Counted from the first letter of the stretch, positions 51,913-61,889 are shown. The stretch: DNA of 64,000 nt from Streptomyces erythrochromogenes (GCF_036170895.1 NZ_CP108036.1:5449501-5513500); one strand, 5' to 3'. Translations and numbers: made by a program. The notes: generated by a model not told the origin, from the letters alone.

Positions 51913-53145
51913 ATGCCTTCCGCACTCCCCGACGGTGAACCCATGCCCGAAGACGGCTCGCTGCCGTCGCACGCCCTGGCAGGCGCGGGGGAGCGGCCGC
52001 TCGGGTTCTACCTGCACGTCCCGTACTGCGCCACGCGCTGCGGGTACTGCGACTTCAACACCTACACGGCCACCGAGCTGCGGGGCACCGGAGGCGTCCT
52101 CGCCTCCCGCGAGAACTACGCCGACACCCTGATCGACGAGGTCCGGCTCGCGCGGAAGGTGCTCGGCGACGACCCGAGGGCCGTCCGCACCGTCTTCGTC
52201 GGCGGCGGCACGCCGACGCTGCTGCCCGCCGGGGACCTCGTACGGATGCTCGCGGCGATCCGGGACGAGTTCGGCCTGGCCGACGACGCCGAGATCACCA
52301 CGGAGGCCAACCCGGAGTCCGTCGACCCGGCGTACCTGGCCGAGCTGCGCGCCGGCGGCTTCAACCGGATCTCCTTCGGCATGCAGAGCGCCAAGCAGCA
52401 CGTCCTGAAGGTCCTGGACCGCACCCACACGCCCGGACGCCCCGAGGCGTGCGTGGCGGAGGCCCGCGCGGCCGGCTTCGAGCACGTCAACCTCGACCTG
52501 ATCTACGGGACGCCGGGCGAGACGGACCAGGACTGGCGCGACTCCCTCGCCGCCGCCCTCGGGGCCGGCCCGGACCACGTCAGCGCCTACGCGCTGATCG
52601 TCGAGGAGGGCACGCAGCTGGCCCGCCGGATCCGCCGCGGCGAGGTCCCCATGACCGACGACGACGTCCACGCCGACCGCTACCTGATCGCCGACGAGGT
52701 CATGGCCCAGGCCGGGTACGCCTGGTACGAGGTGTCGAACTGGGCCACCTCGGAGGCCGGCCGCTGCCTGCACAACGAGCTGTACTGGCGCGGCGCCGAC
52801 TGGTGGGGCGCCGGGCCGGGCGCGCACTCGCACGTGGGCGGGGTGCGCTGGTGGAACGTCAAGCACCCCGGCGCCTACGCCGCCGCCCTCGCACAGGGGC
52901 GCTCCCCGGGTGCGGGGCGCGAGCTCCTCTCGGAGGAGGACCGCCGCGTGGAGCGGATCCTGCTGGAGCTGCGACTCGTGGACGGAGTCCCGCTCTCCCT
53001 GCTCGCCCCGGCCGGCCTCGCCTCGTCCCGCAAGGCCCTCGCCGATGGGCTCCTGGAAGCGGGGCCCTACGAGGCCGGGCGGGCCGTGCTGACCCTGCGC
53101 GGGCGGCTGCTGGCCGACGCGGTGGTCCGGGACCTGGTCGACTGA
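51913..53145 (+). CDS. hemW: HemW-type radical SAM protein (coproporphyrinogen III oxidase-like)
   Basis: 410 residues. The CxxxCxxC cluster motif is YCATRCGYCDFN, near the N-terminus in FYLHVPYC. The HemW family is now seen as a haem chaperone rather than the oxygen-independent oxidase HemN. ATG 51913 is in a GATGATGGGGGT context with no strong ribosome binding site, possibly leaderless. The C-terminal HemN_C-like winged helix contains LLELRLVDGVPLSLL. Confidence 0.93.
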   Translation: MPSALPDGEPMPEDGSLPSHALAGAGERPLGFYLHVPYCATRCGYCDFNTYTATELRGTGGVLASRENYADTLIDEVRLARKVLGDDPRAVRTVFVGGGTPTLLPAGDLVRMLAAIRDEFGLADDAEITTEANPESVDPAYLAELRAGGFNRISFGMQSAKQHVLKVLDRTHTPGRPEACVAEARAAGFEHVNLDLIYGTPGETDQDWRDSLAAALGAGPDHVSAYALIVEEGTQLARRIRRGEVPMTDDDVHADRYLIADEVMAQAGYAWYEVSNWATSEAGRCLHNELYWRGADWWGAGPGAHSHVGGVRWWNVKHPGAYAAALAQGRSPGAGRELLSEEDRRVERILLELRLVDGVPLSLLAPAGLASSRKALADGLLEAGPYEAGRAVLTLRGRLLADAVVRDLVD

Positions 53146-53160
53146 TCACCCGGAGGGGTG

Positions 53161-53425
53161 AGTACCCCCGGGTCTCCGCGGAAGCGGTGGGCACGGCTCC
53201 AGAGCCAGGTCGTCGACGTCGTCGACGAGGCGAGCGAGCCCGTGCCCGACCCGGTGGTCCTGGATCGCGATGACGATCCCGGCCGGCAGGGGTGACGACG
53301 CCGATCACCGCTCCCAGCGGGTCTCGAGGTTCGGCGAGCCGCTGCCGCTGGAACTGCTCGGCATCGAGCCGGAGACGAGCGACTTCGCAACCTTCGAGGG
53401 CGTCAGGCCTCACCGTCACCCGTGA
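53161..53425 (+). pseudogene. Uma2-like gene remnant (frameshifted, truncated)
   Basis: Two frames carry fragments that fit one protein. Frame one (from 53161) reads PVVLDRDDDPGRQG and ends at TGA 53293-53295. The +1 frame from 53291 continues HRSQRVSRFGEPLPLELLG and EPETSDFATFEG before TGA 53423-53425. The second part resembles the C-terminus of Uma2 family proteins (PD-(D/E)XK-like fold, numerous in Streptomyces). N-terminal and catalytic parts are missing. The end overlaps the convergent DUF3097 gene. Family assignment is by eye. Confidence 0.45.
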
Positions 53426-54218
53426 CGAAGTCGATGAGCTCCTCCACGCGGCCCAGCAGGGTCGGCTCCAGGTCCTTGTAGGAGCCCACCCGGGACAGGA
53501 TGTGCTGCCAGGCGGCGCCGGTGTTCTCCGGCCAGCCCAGGGCCCGGCAGACGCCCGTCTTCCAGTCCTGGCCGCGCGGGACCACCGGCCACGCTGCGAT
53601 GCCCAGCGCCGACGGCTTCACCGCCTGCCAGACGTCCACGTACGGGTGGCCCACCACCAGCACGTCAGGCGAGGTCGCGGCGGCCGAGGCGGCGATGCGG
53701 AACTCCTTGGAGCCCGGCACCAGGTGGTCCACCAGCACCCCCAGCCGGGCGTCCGGCGTCGGGCCGAACTCCGCCACCACCGCCGGGAGGTCGTCGACGC
53801 CCTCCAGGTACTCGACCACCACGCCCTCGATGCGCAGGTCGTCGCCCCACACCCGCTCCACCAGCTCGGCGTCGTGCCGGCCCTCGACGTAGATCCGGCC
53901 CGCCCGGGCCACCCGCGCCCGCGCGCCGGGGACGGCGATCGACCCCGACGCCGTACGCGACGGCGCCGACGGGCCCCGGGGCGGCCGGACCAGGGTGACC
54001 ACCGCGCCGTCCAGCAGGAAGCCCCGCGGCTCCATCGGGAACACCCGGCGCTTGCCGAAACGGTCCTCCAGGGTCACCGTGCCGGCCTCGCAGGCCACCA
54101 CCGCGCCGCAGAAGTCCGTACCCGCCACCTCGACCACCAGGTCCGCTTCCGCGGCGACCTCCGGCACGGCCTTGGGTCGCTTCCACTGCGGGGTCAGGTC
54201 GGGGGAGTACTCGCGCAT
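53403..54218 (-). CDS. DUF3097 family protein
   Basis: 271 residues. It begins [16 protein letters not shown] and has [19 protein letters not shown], a Toprim-like acidic motif, in the middle; a C-terminal domain has [14 protein letters not shown]. It is an actinobacterial family of unknown function; the Toprim-like pattern suggests nucleic acid cleavage or ligation, but that is inference. ATG 54218 lies seven bases after a minus-strand TAGTGT, so it appears leaderless. The longer frame upstream runs into the MBL gene and is not favoured. Confidence 0.8.
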   Translation of the reverse strand: MREYSPDLTPQWKRPKAVPEVAAEADLVVEVAGTDFCGAVVACEAGTVTLEDRFGKRRVFPMEPRGFLLDGAVVTLVRPPRGPSAPSRTASGSIAVPGARARVARAGRIYVEGRHDAELVERVWGDDLRIEGVVVEYLEGVDDLPAVVAEFGPTPDARLGVLVDHLVPGSKEFRIAASAAATSPDVLVVGHPYVDVWQAVKPSALGIAAWPVVPRGQDWKTGVCRALGWPENTGAAWQHILSRVGSYKDLEPTLLGRVEELIDFVTGDGEA

Positions 54219-54228
54219 CCGGCCGACA

Positions 54229-54972
54229 CTAGGAGAGCCGCGCGCCTCCCGCCTCCGACACGCCGGAACGGGCCGCCAGTGTGGCGCGTTGCGCACGCAC
54301 GAACTCCGCGGTGACCACCGCTCCGTGACCCGGCACGTACAGAGCGTCCTCGCCGCCCAGCGACAGCAGGCGGTCCAGGGCGGCGGGCCACTGCCGGGGC
54401 ACCGCGTCCGGGCCAGCCAACGGCTCGCCCGACTCCTCGACCAGGTCCCCGCAGAACACCGTCTCGCGTTCGCCCGGGACGAAGACGGCCAGGTCGTGCC
54501 CGGTGTGCCCGGGCCCCACGTTGGCCAGCAGCACCTGCACCCCGCCCAGTTCCAGGGTCCACTCGCCCGACACGTGATGGCCGGGCAGCACCAGCAGGTC
54601 CACCGCCTCGGCCGCCTCCGCCTCTGCGAGCCCGTGCCGCACCGCGTCCCCGCGCAGCTCCTCGCGGCCCGAGGCGAGCAGCGCGGCCAGCCCGACCGCC
54701 CCGAAGACCTCGGCCCCGGGGAAGGCGGCCGCGCCCAGTACGTGATCGAAGTGGCCGTGCGTGAATGCGATATGGGTCACGCTCCGGCCCGTCAGACGCT
54801 CGGCCTCGGCCCGCACCTCGGCACCCTCGCGCACGCACGAGCCGGGATCGACCAGGAGGACGGACTCGTCCCCCACCACCAGCCCCACCGTGCAGTCCCA
54901 CACCGGCAGACGCCGCCGGCCGGCCCTTCCGGTGAGCCGTTCCCAGCCCGCCTCTTCCCAACGTACGTCCAT
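54229..54972 (-). CDS. MBL fold metallo-hydrolase
   Basis: 247 residues. The metal motif is [10 protein letters not shown], with further ligand segments [15 protein letters not shown] and PGHGAVV, so all the main ligand positions are present. The substrate is unknown. ATG 54972 lies six bases after a minus-strand TAGCGT (54984-54979), indicating a leaderless promoter. Divergent from hrcA, 153 bp away. Confidence 0.9.
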   Translation of the reverse strand: MDVRWEEAGWERLTGRAGRRRLPVWDCTVGLVVGDESVLLVDPGSCVREGAEVRAEAERLTGRSVTHIAFTHGHFDHVLGAAAFPGAEVFGAVGLAALLASGREELRGDAVRHGLAEAEAAEAVDLLVLPGHHVSGEWTLELGGVQVLLANVGPGHTGHDLAVFVPGERETVFCGDLVEESGEPLAGPDAVPRQWPAALDRLLSLGGEDALYVPGHGAVVTAEFVRAQRATLAARSGVSEAGGARLS

Positions 54973-55000
54973 GCCGCGACGCTACCCTGGCGGGCCTCCC

Positions 55001-55031
55001 TTGCCAGGGTCTTACTACCCGGCCGTACACT
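55001..55031 (+). promoter_or_regulatory. hrcA-dnaJ2 promoter
   Basis: TTGCCA (55001-55006), 19 bp, TACACT (55026-55031); the CIRCE operator begins 13 bases downstream. Confidence 0.55.
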
Positions 55032-55044
55032 GAGCGGGGGCTCT

Positions 55045-55071
55045 CTGGCACTCGGACGTACAGAGTGCCAG
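55045..55071 (+). promoter_or_regulatory. CIRCE operator (HrcA binding site)
   Basis: CTGGCACTC (55045-55053), nine-base spacer, GAGTGCCAG (55063-55071): a perfect 9-9-9 inverted repeat that differs from the CIRCE consensus arms only in the outer bases. It places hrcA and dnaJ2 under HrcA autoregulation. Confidence 0.9.
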
Positions 55072-55125
55072 CGAACGCCAGAACACGTCAGAACACGGCA
55101 ACGGATCACGCTGGAGGTGTGCGCG

Positions 55126-56142
55126 ATGCTCAGCGAACGCAGACTCGAAGTGCTGCGCGCCATCGTCCAGGACTACGTCGGGACGGAAGAGCCGGTCGGC
55201 TCCAAGGCGCTCACCGAGCGGCACCGGCTCGGCGTCTCGCCCGCCACCGTGCGCAACGACATGGCGGTGCTGGAGGAAGAGGGCTACATCGCCCAGCCCC
55301 ACACCAGCGCCGGCCGGATCCCCACCGACAAGGGCTACCGCCTCTTCGTCGACAAGCTCGCGGGGGTCAAGCCGCTGTCGTCGCCCGAGCGCCGGGCCAT
55401 CCAGAACTTCCTCGACGGGGCCGTCGACCTCGACGACGTCGTCGGCCGCACGGTGCGGCTGCTCGCGCAGCTCACCCGTCAGGTCGCGGTCGTCCAGTAC
55501 CCGAGCCTGACCCGGTCGACCGTCCGGCACGTGGAGCTGCTCTCGCTCGCCCCCGCGCGCCTGATGCTCGTCCTGATCACGGACACCGGACGCGTCGAGC
55601 AGCGGCTCGTCGACTGTCCGAGCCCCTTCGGCGAGGCCTCGCTCGCCGACCTGCGGGCCCGGCTCAACAGCCGGGTCGTCGGCAGGCGCTTCACCGATGT
55701 GCCCCCGCTCGTCCAGGACCTCCCGGAGTCCTTCGAGGCCGACGACCGGGGCACCGTCTCCACCGTCCTCTCGACGCTCCTCGAAACCCTGGTCGAGGAG
55801 GCGGAGGAGCGGCTGATGATCGGCGGTACCGCCAATCTCACCCGCTTCGGACACGATTTTCCCCTGACGATCAGGCCGGTGCTGGAGGCGCTGGAGGAGC
55901 AGGTCGTGCTCCTCAAGCTCCTCGGCGAGGCCAACGAGTCGGGAATGGCCGTAAGGATCGGGCACGAGAACGCCTACGAGGGGCTCAACTCCACGTCGGT
56001 CGTCTCGGTCGGTTACGGTTCGGGCGGCGAATCCGTCGCCAAACTCGGCGTGGTCGGACCGACCCGCATGGACTACCCCGGAACGATGGGAGCGGTACGC
56101 GCAGTGGCACGTTACGTCGGACAGATCCTGGCGGAGTCGTAA
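55126..56142 (+). CDS. hrcA: Heat-inducible transcriptional repressor HrcA
   Basis: 338 residues. N-terminal winged helix ([26 protein letters not shown], split by a turn) with [18 protein letters not shown], then the GAF-like and dimerisation regions ending [19 protein letters not shown]. It represses CIRCE-controlled heat-shock genes and needs GroEL for activity. ATG 55126 has GGAGG eight bases upstream. The stop codon is directly followed by the dnaJ2 GTG. Confidence 0.96.
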   Translation: MLSERRLEVLRAIVQDYVGTEEPVGSKALTERHRLGVSPATVRNDMAVLEEEGYIAQPHTSAGRIPTDKGYRLFVDKLAGVKPLSSPERRAIQNFLDGAVDLDDVVGRTVRLLAQLTRQVAVVQYPSLTRSTVRHVELLSLAPARLMLVLITDTGRVEQRLVDCPSPFGEASLADLRARLNSRVVGRRFTDVPPLVQDLPESFEADDRGTVSTVLSTLLETLVEEAEERLMIGGTANLTRFGHDFPLTIRPVLEALEEQVVLLKLLGEANESGMAVRIGHENAYEGLNSTSVVSVGYGSGGESVAKLGVVGPTRMDYPGTMGAVRAVARYVGQILAES

Positions 56143-57279
56143 GTGGCCACGGACTACTACGCCGTTCTCGGCGTGCGCCGCGACGCATCGCAGGACGAGA
56201 TCAAGAAGGCCTTCCGGCGCCTCGCGCGTGAACTCCACCCGGACGTGAATCCGGACCCGAAGACGCAGGAGCGCTTCAAGGAGATCAACGCGGCCTACGA
56301 GGTGCTGTCGGACCCGCAGAAGAAGCAGGTCTACGACCTCGGCGGCGACCCGCTGTCCTCCTCGGGCGGCGGCGGAGCCGGCGGTTTCGGGGCGGGCGGC
56401 TTCGGCAACTTCTCCGACATCATGGACGCCTTCTTCGGCCAGGCCTCGCAGCGCGGCCCGCGCTCGCGGACCCGGCGCGGCCAGGACGCCATGATCCGCC
56501 TCGACCTGGAGCTGGACGAGGCGGCCTTCGGGACGACCAAGGACATCCAGGTCGACACGGCCGTCGTCTGCACCACCTGCTCCGGCGAGGGCGCAGCCCC
56601 CGGCACCTCGGCGCAGACGTGTGACATGTGCCGCGGCCGCGGTGAGGTCTCGCAGGTCACCCGGTCCTTCCTGGGCCAGGTCATGACCTCGCGCCCCTGC
56701 CCGCAGTGCCAGGGCTTCGGCACCGTCGTCCCGACCCCGTGCCACGAGTGCGCGGGCGACGGACGGGTCCGCTCCCGCCGCAGCCTCACGGTCAAGATCC
56801 CGGCCGGTGTCGAGAACGGCACCCGGATCCAGCTCGCGGGCGAGGGCGAGGTCGGCCCCGGCGGCGGCCCCGCCGGCGACCTGTACGTGGAGATCCACGA
56901 GCTGGCGCACCCGACCTTCCAGCGGCGCGGGGACGACCTGCACTGCACGGTCACCATCCCGATGACGGCGGCCGCGCTCGGCACCAAGTGCCCGCTGGAG
57001 ACGCTGGACGGGCTGGAGGAGATCGACATCCGGCCCGGCACCGGGTCCGGCCAGGCGATCCCGCTGCACGGTCGCGGCGTCACCCACCTGCGCGGCGGCG
57101 GGCGCGGCGACCTGATCGTCCACGTCGAGGTCACCACCCCGGGCAAGCTGGACGCCCAGCAGGAGGAACTGCTGCGCCAGCTGGCGAAGCTGCGCGGCGA
57201 GGAGCGGCCCATGGGCCAGTTCGCGCCGGGCCAGCAGGGCCTCTTCAGCCGCCTGAAGGACGCCTTCAACGGTCGCTGA
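56143..57279 (+). CDS. dnaJ: Molecular chaperone DnaJ (DnaJ2)
   Basis: 378 residues. J domain with the HPD motif (ELHPDVNPDP), a short Gly/Phe region (GGGGAGGFGAGGFGNF), four CxxCxGxG zinc-finger repeats (CTTCSGEG, CDMCRGRG, CPQCQGFG, CHECAGDG) and two C-terminal substrate-binding domains. It stimulates DnaK. GTG 56143 abuts the hrcA stop, and both fall under the CIRCE-controlled promoter, as described for dnaJ2 in Streptomyces. Confidence 0.95.
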   Translation: MATDYYAVLGVRRDASQDEIKKAFRRLARELHPDVNPDPKTQERFKEINAAYEVLSDPQKKQVYDLGGDPLSSSGGGGAGGFGAGGFGNFSDIMDAFFGQASQRGPRSRTRRGQDAMIRLDLELDEAAFGTTKDIQVDTAVVCTTCSGEGAAPGTSAQTCDMCRGRGEVSQVTRSFLGQVMTSRPCPQCQGFGTVVPTPCHECAGDGRVRSRRSLTVKIPAGVENGTRIQLAGEGEVGPGGGPAGDLYVEIHELAHPTFQRRGDDLHCTVTIPMTAAALGTKCPLETLDGLEEIDIRPGTGSGQAIPLHGRGVTHLRGGGRGDLIVHVEVTTPGKLDAQQEELLRQLAKLRGEERPMGQFAPGQQGLFSRLKDAFNGR

Positions 57280-57300
57280 CCGCACGGCGGGCACCGCTTC

Positions 57301-57331
57301 GAGCCCGGCCCGGGGAGACCCGGCCGGGCTC
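57301..57331 (+). terminator. Terminator after dnaJ
   Basis: GAGCCCGGC (57301-57309) pairs with GCCGGGCTC (57323-57331), with additional inner pairing. Confidence 0.75.
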
Positions 57332-57434
57332 TTCGCGTACTCCCGGAGGCCGTCCGTCCGCCCGCCGGGAAGCGGACTATGCCAGGCGAAAGCGGTGATT
57401 CGGCGCCATGGGCCGGACGTGGCACGATGCAGCC

Positions 57435-58526
57435 ATGTCCACCGCCGCGAACGGTCTCTCCCCCCACCCGATCGTGCAGGCTCCCATGGCGGGCGGCGCC
57501 TCCTGCCCGCCGCTCGTCGCCGCCGTGTGCGAGGCCGGCGCACTGGGCTTCCTGGCCGGCGGCTACAAGACCGCCGACGGGATGTACCAGGAGATCAAGC
57601 AGGTGCGCGCGCTCACCCGGCACCGCTTCGGCGTCAACCTCTTCATGCCGCAGACCGGGTACGTCGACCCGGCGGCGGTGGAGGCGTACCGCGGGCAGCT
57701 GGCCGGGGAGGCCAGCTGGTACGCGATCTCGCTCGCCGAGGAGGACATCATCGGCACCAGCGACGACGGCTACGACGCCAAGCTCGCCATCCTCCTCGAG
57801 GACCCGGTCCCGGTCGTGTCGTTCACCTTCGGCTGTCCCGCCCCCGCGGCCCTCGCCGCCCTGCGCAGGGCCGGTACGTACACCGTCGTCACGGTGACCT
57901 CCGTCGAGGAGGCCCGCAGCGCCCAGCAGGCGGGCGCCGACGCCGTCTGCGTCCAGGGCGTCGAGGCGGGCGGCCACCAGGGCACCCACCGGGATGACCC
58001 GCAGATCGACGGCACGGCGGCGGTGGGACTGCTCGCGCTGGTGGCGCAGGTACGGGAGGCGGTGGCCCTGCCGATCATCGCCGCGGGCGGGGTCATGCGG
58101 GGAGGCCAGATCGCCGCGCTGCTGGCGGCCGGCGCGGCGGCGACGCAGCTCGGGACGGCCTTCCTGGTGTGTCCCGAGTCGGGTGCGGACCCCGTGCACA
58201 AGAAGGCGCTGACGGATCCGCTCTTCGTCCGGACGGAGCTGACCCGGGCCTTCTCCGGGCGGCCGGCACGGGGGCTGGTCAACCGCTTCATGCGGGAACA
58301 CGGCCCCTACGCCCCGGCCGCCTACCCCCAGGTCCACCACCTGACCTCGGGGCTGCGCAAGGCTGCCGCCGCGGCCGGCGACCCGCAGGGCATGGCCCTG
58401 TGGGCGGGCCAGGGGCACCGGCTCGCGCGGGCGCTGCCGGCGGCGGAGCTGGTGGAGGTGCTGGCGGCCGAACTGGCCCAGGCGCAGAGGATGTTGAAGG
58501 AAATGCAGATGAGGAGTGCGTCATGA
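57435..58526 (+). CDS. Nitronate monooxygenase family flavoprotein
   Basis: 363 residues, TIM-barrel FMN enzyme. HPIVQAPMAGGASCPPL at the N-terminus, GVEAGGHQGTH in the middle and ALPIIAAGGVMRGGQI near the phosphate-binding loop are typical. It oxidises alkyl nitronates (such as propionate 3-nitronate) or related substrates. ATG 57435. The stop overlaps the ATG of rsmE (ATGA), so the two are co-translated, though no functional link is evident. Confidence 0.9.
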   Translation: MSTAANGLSPHPIVQAPMAGGASCPPLVAAVCEAGALGFLAGGYKTADGMYQEIKQVRALTRHRFGVNLFMPQTGYVDPAAVEAYRGQLAGEASWYAISLAEEDIIGTSDDGYDAKLAILLEDPVPVVSFTFGCPAPAALAALRRAGTYTVVTVTSVEEARSAQQAGADAVCVQGVEAGGHQGTHRDDPQIDGTAAVGLLALVAQVREAVALPIIAAGGVMRGGQIAALLAAGAAATQLGTAFLVCPESGADPVHKKALTDPLFVRTELTRAFSGRPARGLVNRFMREHGPYAPAAYPQVHHLTSGLRKAAAAAGDPQGMALWAGQGHRLARALPAAELVEVLAAELAQAQRMLKEMQMRSAS

Positions 58527-59266
58527 CGGCCCCGGTGTTCGTGGTCGAAGAGGTCCCTGCGGGGGCGGAGTTCGTCCTGGACGGCCCGGAGGGCCGGCAC
58601 GCCGTGTCCGTGAAGCGGCTGAACCCGGGTGAGCAGGTGGTCCTGACGGACGGCCGGGGCGGCTGGGCGGAGGCGGTCGTCAAGGCGGCCGAGGGCAAGG
58701 ACCGGCTCGTCGTGGCGGTCGCCGACGCCGGGCGTGAGGAGGAGCCCGCGGTCCGCATCACCGTTGTCCAGGCCCTGCCCAAGGGGGACCGCGGCGAGCT
58801 GGCCGTCGAGACCATGACCGAGACCGGCGTGGACGCGATCGTGCCCTGGCAGGCCTCGCGCTGCATCACGCAGTGGCGCGGCGACCGAGGGGCCAAGTCC
58901 CTGGCCAAGTGGCGGGCCACGGCCCGCGAGGCGGGCAAGCAGTCCCGCCGGGTCCGCTTCCCTGAGGTGGCCGAGGCCATGTCCACGAAGCAGGTCGCGG
59001 CGCTGCTGGCCGGCGCCGATCTGGCGATGGTCCTGCACGAGGACCGCGACACCCCCTCGCAGGCCCTGGCCACGGCCGAGCTGCCCGCCGCCGGCTCCGT
59101 CGTCCTGGTGGTCGGCCCGGAGGGCGGCGTCTCCCCGGAGGAGCTGGAGGTCTTCGCCGCGGCGGGGGCGCACCCCTACCGCCTGGGCCGTTCCGTCCTG
59201 CGGACCTCCACCGCCGGCACCGCGGCCGCGGCGGTCCTGCTCGCCCGTACCGGACGCTGGGCCTGA
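58523..59266 (+). CDS. rsmE: 16S rRNA (uracil1498-N3)-methyltransferase
   Basis: 247 residues. An N-terminal PUA-like domain precedes a SPOUT methyltransferase domain with VVLVVGPEGGVSPEELE and LGRSVLRTSTAGTAAA, the knot that binds S-adenosylmethionine. It methylates U1498 of 16S rRNA. ATG 58523 has GAGGAG upstream and overlaps the preceding stop by 4 bp. Confidence 0.95.
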   Translation: MTAPVFVVEEVPAGAEFVLDGPEGRHAVSVKRLNPGEQVVLTDGRGGWAEAVVKAAEGKDRLVVAVADAGREEEPAVRITVVQALPKGDRGELAVETMTETGVDAIVPWQASRCITQWRGDRGAKSLAKWRATAREAGKQSRRVRFPEVAEAMSTKQVAALLAGADLAMVLHEDRDTPSQALATAELPAAGSVVLVVGPEGGVSPEELEVFAAAGAHPYRLGRSVLRTSTAGTAAAAVLLARTGRWA

Positions 59267-59345
59267 CCGGCTGGAATGCGCGCCCGCGGCGGGCGCCCGG
59301 CTCGATACGATGCCCGGACCGATCAACGTCACGGGAGGGTGCGCA

Positions 59346-59705
59346 ATGGCCGGGGAACCGCAGGCCGACTGCCTGTTCTGCAAGATCGTCGAGGGGGCCG
59401 TCCCGGCGACGGTGGTCCGGGAGACCGAGACCACCGTCGCCTTCCGGGACATCAACCCGCAGGCGCCCACGCACGTGCTCGTCATCCCCAAGGTGCACTA
59501 CCCCGACGCCGCGTCCCTCGCGGCCGCCGAGCCGGGCGTCGCCGCCGACATACTGCGTGAGGCCGCACAGGTCGCCGCCGACGAGAAGATCGACGACCAC
59601 GGCTACCGGATCGTCTTCAACACCGGCTCCGGGGCCGGCCAGACCGTCTGGCACGCCCACGCGCACGTCCTGGGCGGCCGCGGCCTCCAGTGGCCCCCGG
59701 GATAG
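59346..59705 (+). CDS. HIT family protein (histidine triad nucleotide hydrolase)
   Basis: 119 residues. CLFCKIVEGAVPA at the N-terminus includes a CxxC zinc pair, and the catalytic triad is HAHAHVLGG near the C-terminus (HINT-type). It hydrolyses adenosine phosphoramidates. ATG 59346 has GGGAGGG upstream; an earlier in-frame ATG (59310) lies within a -10-like TACGAT and is rejected. Confidence 0.92.
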   Translation: MAGEPQADCLFCKIVEGAVPATVVRETETTVAFRDINPQAPTHVLVIPKVHYPDAASLAAAEPGVAADILREAAQVAADEKIDDHGYRIVFNTGSGAGQTVWHAHAHVLGGRGLQWPPG

Positions 59706-59708
59706 CAC

Positions 59709-60614
59709 GTGTCCGCCAGGGAATTCGTGGTGCTGGGCACCGCCAGCCAGGTGCCCACCCGCCACCGCAACCACAACGGCTACCTGCTGCGCTGGGACGG
59801 CGAGGGCATCCTCTTCGACCCGGGCGAGGGCACGCAGCGGCAGATGCTGCGTGCCGGGGTCGCCGCGCACGACATCAACCGGATCTGCATCACCCATTTC
59901 CACGGTGACCACAGCCTCGGCCTCGCCGGTGTGATCCAGCGGATCAATCTCGACCAGGTTCCGCACCCCGTCGCCGCGCACTACCCGGCGTCGGGGCAGA
60001 AGTTCTTCGACCGGCTCCGGTACGCCACGGCCTACCGCGAGACCGTGCCGATCACCGAGGAACCGGTGGCCGAGGACGGAACCGTCGCGCACGGGGCCTC
60101 GTACGTCCTGGAGGCCCGGCTGCTCTCGCACCCGGTGGAGTCCTTCGGCTACCGGATCACCGAGCCCGACGGCCGCCGGATGGTGCCCGAACTGCTCGCC
60201 CGGCACGGGATCAAGGGGCCCGACGTGGGCCGGATCCAGCGCGACGGGCGCCTCGGCGAGGTCACCCTGGAGGAGGTCAGCGAGCCCAGGCCCGGGCAGC
60301 GCTTCGCGTTCGTCATGGACACCCGGCTCTGCACCGGCGTGGACGAGCTCGCCGAGGGCTGCGACATGCTGGTGATCGAGTCGACCTTCCTCGACGAGGA
60401 CGAGCGGCTGGCCACCGACCACGGGCACCTCACCGCAGGCCAGGCGGCGCGCGTGGCGCGGGACGCGGGCGTACGGCACCTCGTGCTGACGCACTTCTCG
60501 CAGCGGTACACCGACCCGGCCGAGTTCGAACGCCAGGCGCGGGCGGCGGGGTTCGAGGGGGAGCTCACCGTGGCCGCGGACCTGATGAGGGTGCCGCTGC
60601 CGAAGCGGGGCTGA
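59709..60614 (+). CDS. rnz: Ribonuclease Z
   Basis: 301 residues of the metallo-beta-lactamase superfamily. The metal motif [11 protein letters not shown] (about 62) and [13 protein letters not shown] and LTHFSQRY segments match RNase Z, which matures tRNA 3' ends. This fits tRNA genes that lack an encoded CCA, such as the two in this window. GTG 59709 lies three bases after the HIT gene stop. Confidence 0.92.
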   Translation: MSAREFVVLGTASQVPTRHRNHNGYLLRWDGEGILFDPGEGTQRQMLRAGVAAHDINRICITHFHGDHSLGLAGVIQRINLDQVPHPVAAHYPASGQKFFDRLRYATAYRETVPITEEPVAEDGTVAHGASYVLEARLLSHPVESFGYRITEPDGRRMVPELLARHGIKGPDVGRIQRDGRLGEVTLEEVSEPRPGQRFAFVMDTRLCTGVDELAEGCDMLVIESTFLDEDERLATDHGHLTAGQAARVARDAGVRHLVLTHFSQRYTDPAEFERQARAAGFEGELTVAADLMRVPLPKRG

Positions 60615-60622
60615 CGCTCGCG

Positions 60623-60647
60623 GCCCGGGACGCGCGGAGTCCCGGGC
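60623..60647 (+). terminator. Terminator after rnz
   Basis: GCCCGGGA (60623-60630) pairs with TCCCGGGC (60640-60647). Confidence 0.65.
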
Positions 60648-60791
60648 CCGCCCCCGCGGGTTGCGGCGATCGGGTCGCAGGGCATGTTGTGGGTGACCTG
60701 CGCCACACTGGGTTTTGGTCCCGCCCCTGGTGGGGAGACCTGGCAGCTTTCACCGAGAAACGGCCCTTCGAGATCAACCGGGGAGACCACC

Positions 60792-61886
60792 GTGACCAGT
60801 CGGGACCTCGACAGCCGCACCGCAGCCGTGGACCCGCTCGGTCCGCTGCGCGACCCGGAGGAACCCGGCTGCGACGTCTTCCTGACCGGGACGGTCTTCC
60901 TCGACATCATCTTCACCGGCCTCGACTCGGCGCCGGTGCGCGGTACGGAGTCCTGGGCGCGCGGCATGGGCTCCAGCCCCGGCGGCGTCGCCAACATGGC
61001 CACCGCCCTGGCCCGGCTCGGCCTGCGCACCTCGCTGGCGGCGGCCTTCGGCGACGACCACTACGGCGAGTACTGCTGGGACGCCCTGGAGCAGGGCGAG
61101 GGCATCGACCTGTCCATGTCGCGGATCGTCCCCGGCTGGCACAGCCCCGTCACGGTCTCGATGGCCTACGAGGGCGAGCGCACGATGGTCTCCCACGGCC
61201 ACGAGGCGCCGCCGCCGGCGGACCCCGGGCCCGTGCCGCAGGGCCCGCCGAGAGCCCGCGCCGCCGTGGCCTCCCTGGGCCCCGGCCGCGGAGAGGAGTG
61301 GATCGGCGAGGCCGCCCGGCGCGGCTCGCGGGTCTTCGCGGACGTGGGCTGGGACGAGAGCGGGCGGTGGGACCTCGGGGCCCTGGCCGACCTGGAGCAC
61401 TGCGAGGCCTTCCTGCCGAACGCGGGCGAGGCGATGCGGTACACGCGCACCGAGTGTCCGAGGGCGGCGGCCCGCGCGCTGGCCGAGAAGGTCCCGATCG
61501 CGGTGGTGACCATGGGCGCGGAGGGCTCGTACGCGGTCGACGGGCGCACCGGGGAGACCGCGCACGTCCCCGGGATCGCCGTGGAGGCGCTGGACCCGAC
61601 GGGGGCGGGGGACGTCTACGTGGCGGGCTTCGTCACCGGCACCCTGGCGGGCTGGCCGCTGGCGGACCGGCTGGCCTTCGCCGGGCTGACCGCGGCCCTG
61701 TCGGTCCAGGAGTTCGGCGGCTCCCTGTCGGCCCCCGGCTGGCCGGAGGTGGCCCACTGGTGGCGCGGTGCCCCGCACGCGCTGCGCGGCCGCTACGGCT
61801 TCCTGGACGACCTGATCCCGTCGGCCGCGACCCCGGCCGCCCGGCGCAGGGCCGTGCCGACCATCGGCTTCCGGCACTCCGCGTAG
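60792..61886 (+). CDS. PfkB family carbohydrate/nucleoside kinase
   Basis: 364 residues of the ribokinase-like fold. CDVFLTGTVFLDIIFTGL opens it, GSSPGGVANMATALARLG is the first PfkB signature and DPTGAGDVYVAGF the second with the catalytic Asp. It phosphorylates a sugar or nucleoside; the substrate cannot be read. GTG 60792 has GGGGAGA upstream; the frame extends further but without a site. Confidence 0.88.
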   Translation: MTSRDLDSRTAAVDPLGPLRDPEEPGCDVFLTGTVFLDIIFTGLDSAPVRGTESWARGMGSSPGGVANMATALARLGLRTSLAAAFGDDHYGEYCWDALEQGEGIDLSMSRIVPGWHSPVTVSMAYEGERTMVSHGHEAPPPADPGPVPQGPPRARAAVASLGPGRGEEWIGEAARRGSRVFADVGWDESGRWDLGALADLEHCEAFLPNAGEAMRYTRTECPRAAARALAEKVPIAVVTMGAEGSYAVDGRTGETAHVPGIAVEALDPTGAGDVYVAGFVTGTLAGWPLADRLAFAGLTAALSVQEFGGSLSAPGWPEVAHWWRGAPHALRGRYGFLDDLIPSAATPAARRRAVPTIGFRHSA

Positions 61887-61889
61887 CCC

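Noticed and set aside
53067..53419. Minus-strand genes in the hemW-DUF3097 interval
   Set aside because: Arg/Ser/Pro-rich shadow translations; the plus-strand Uma2-like fragments explain the region better.
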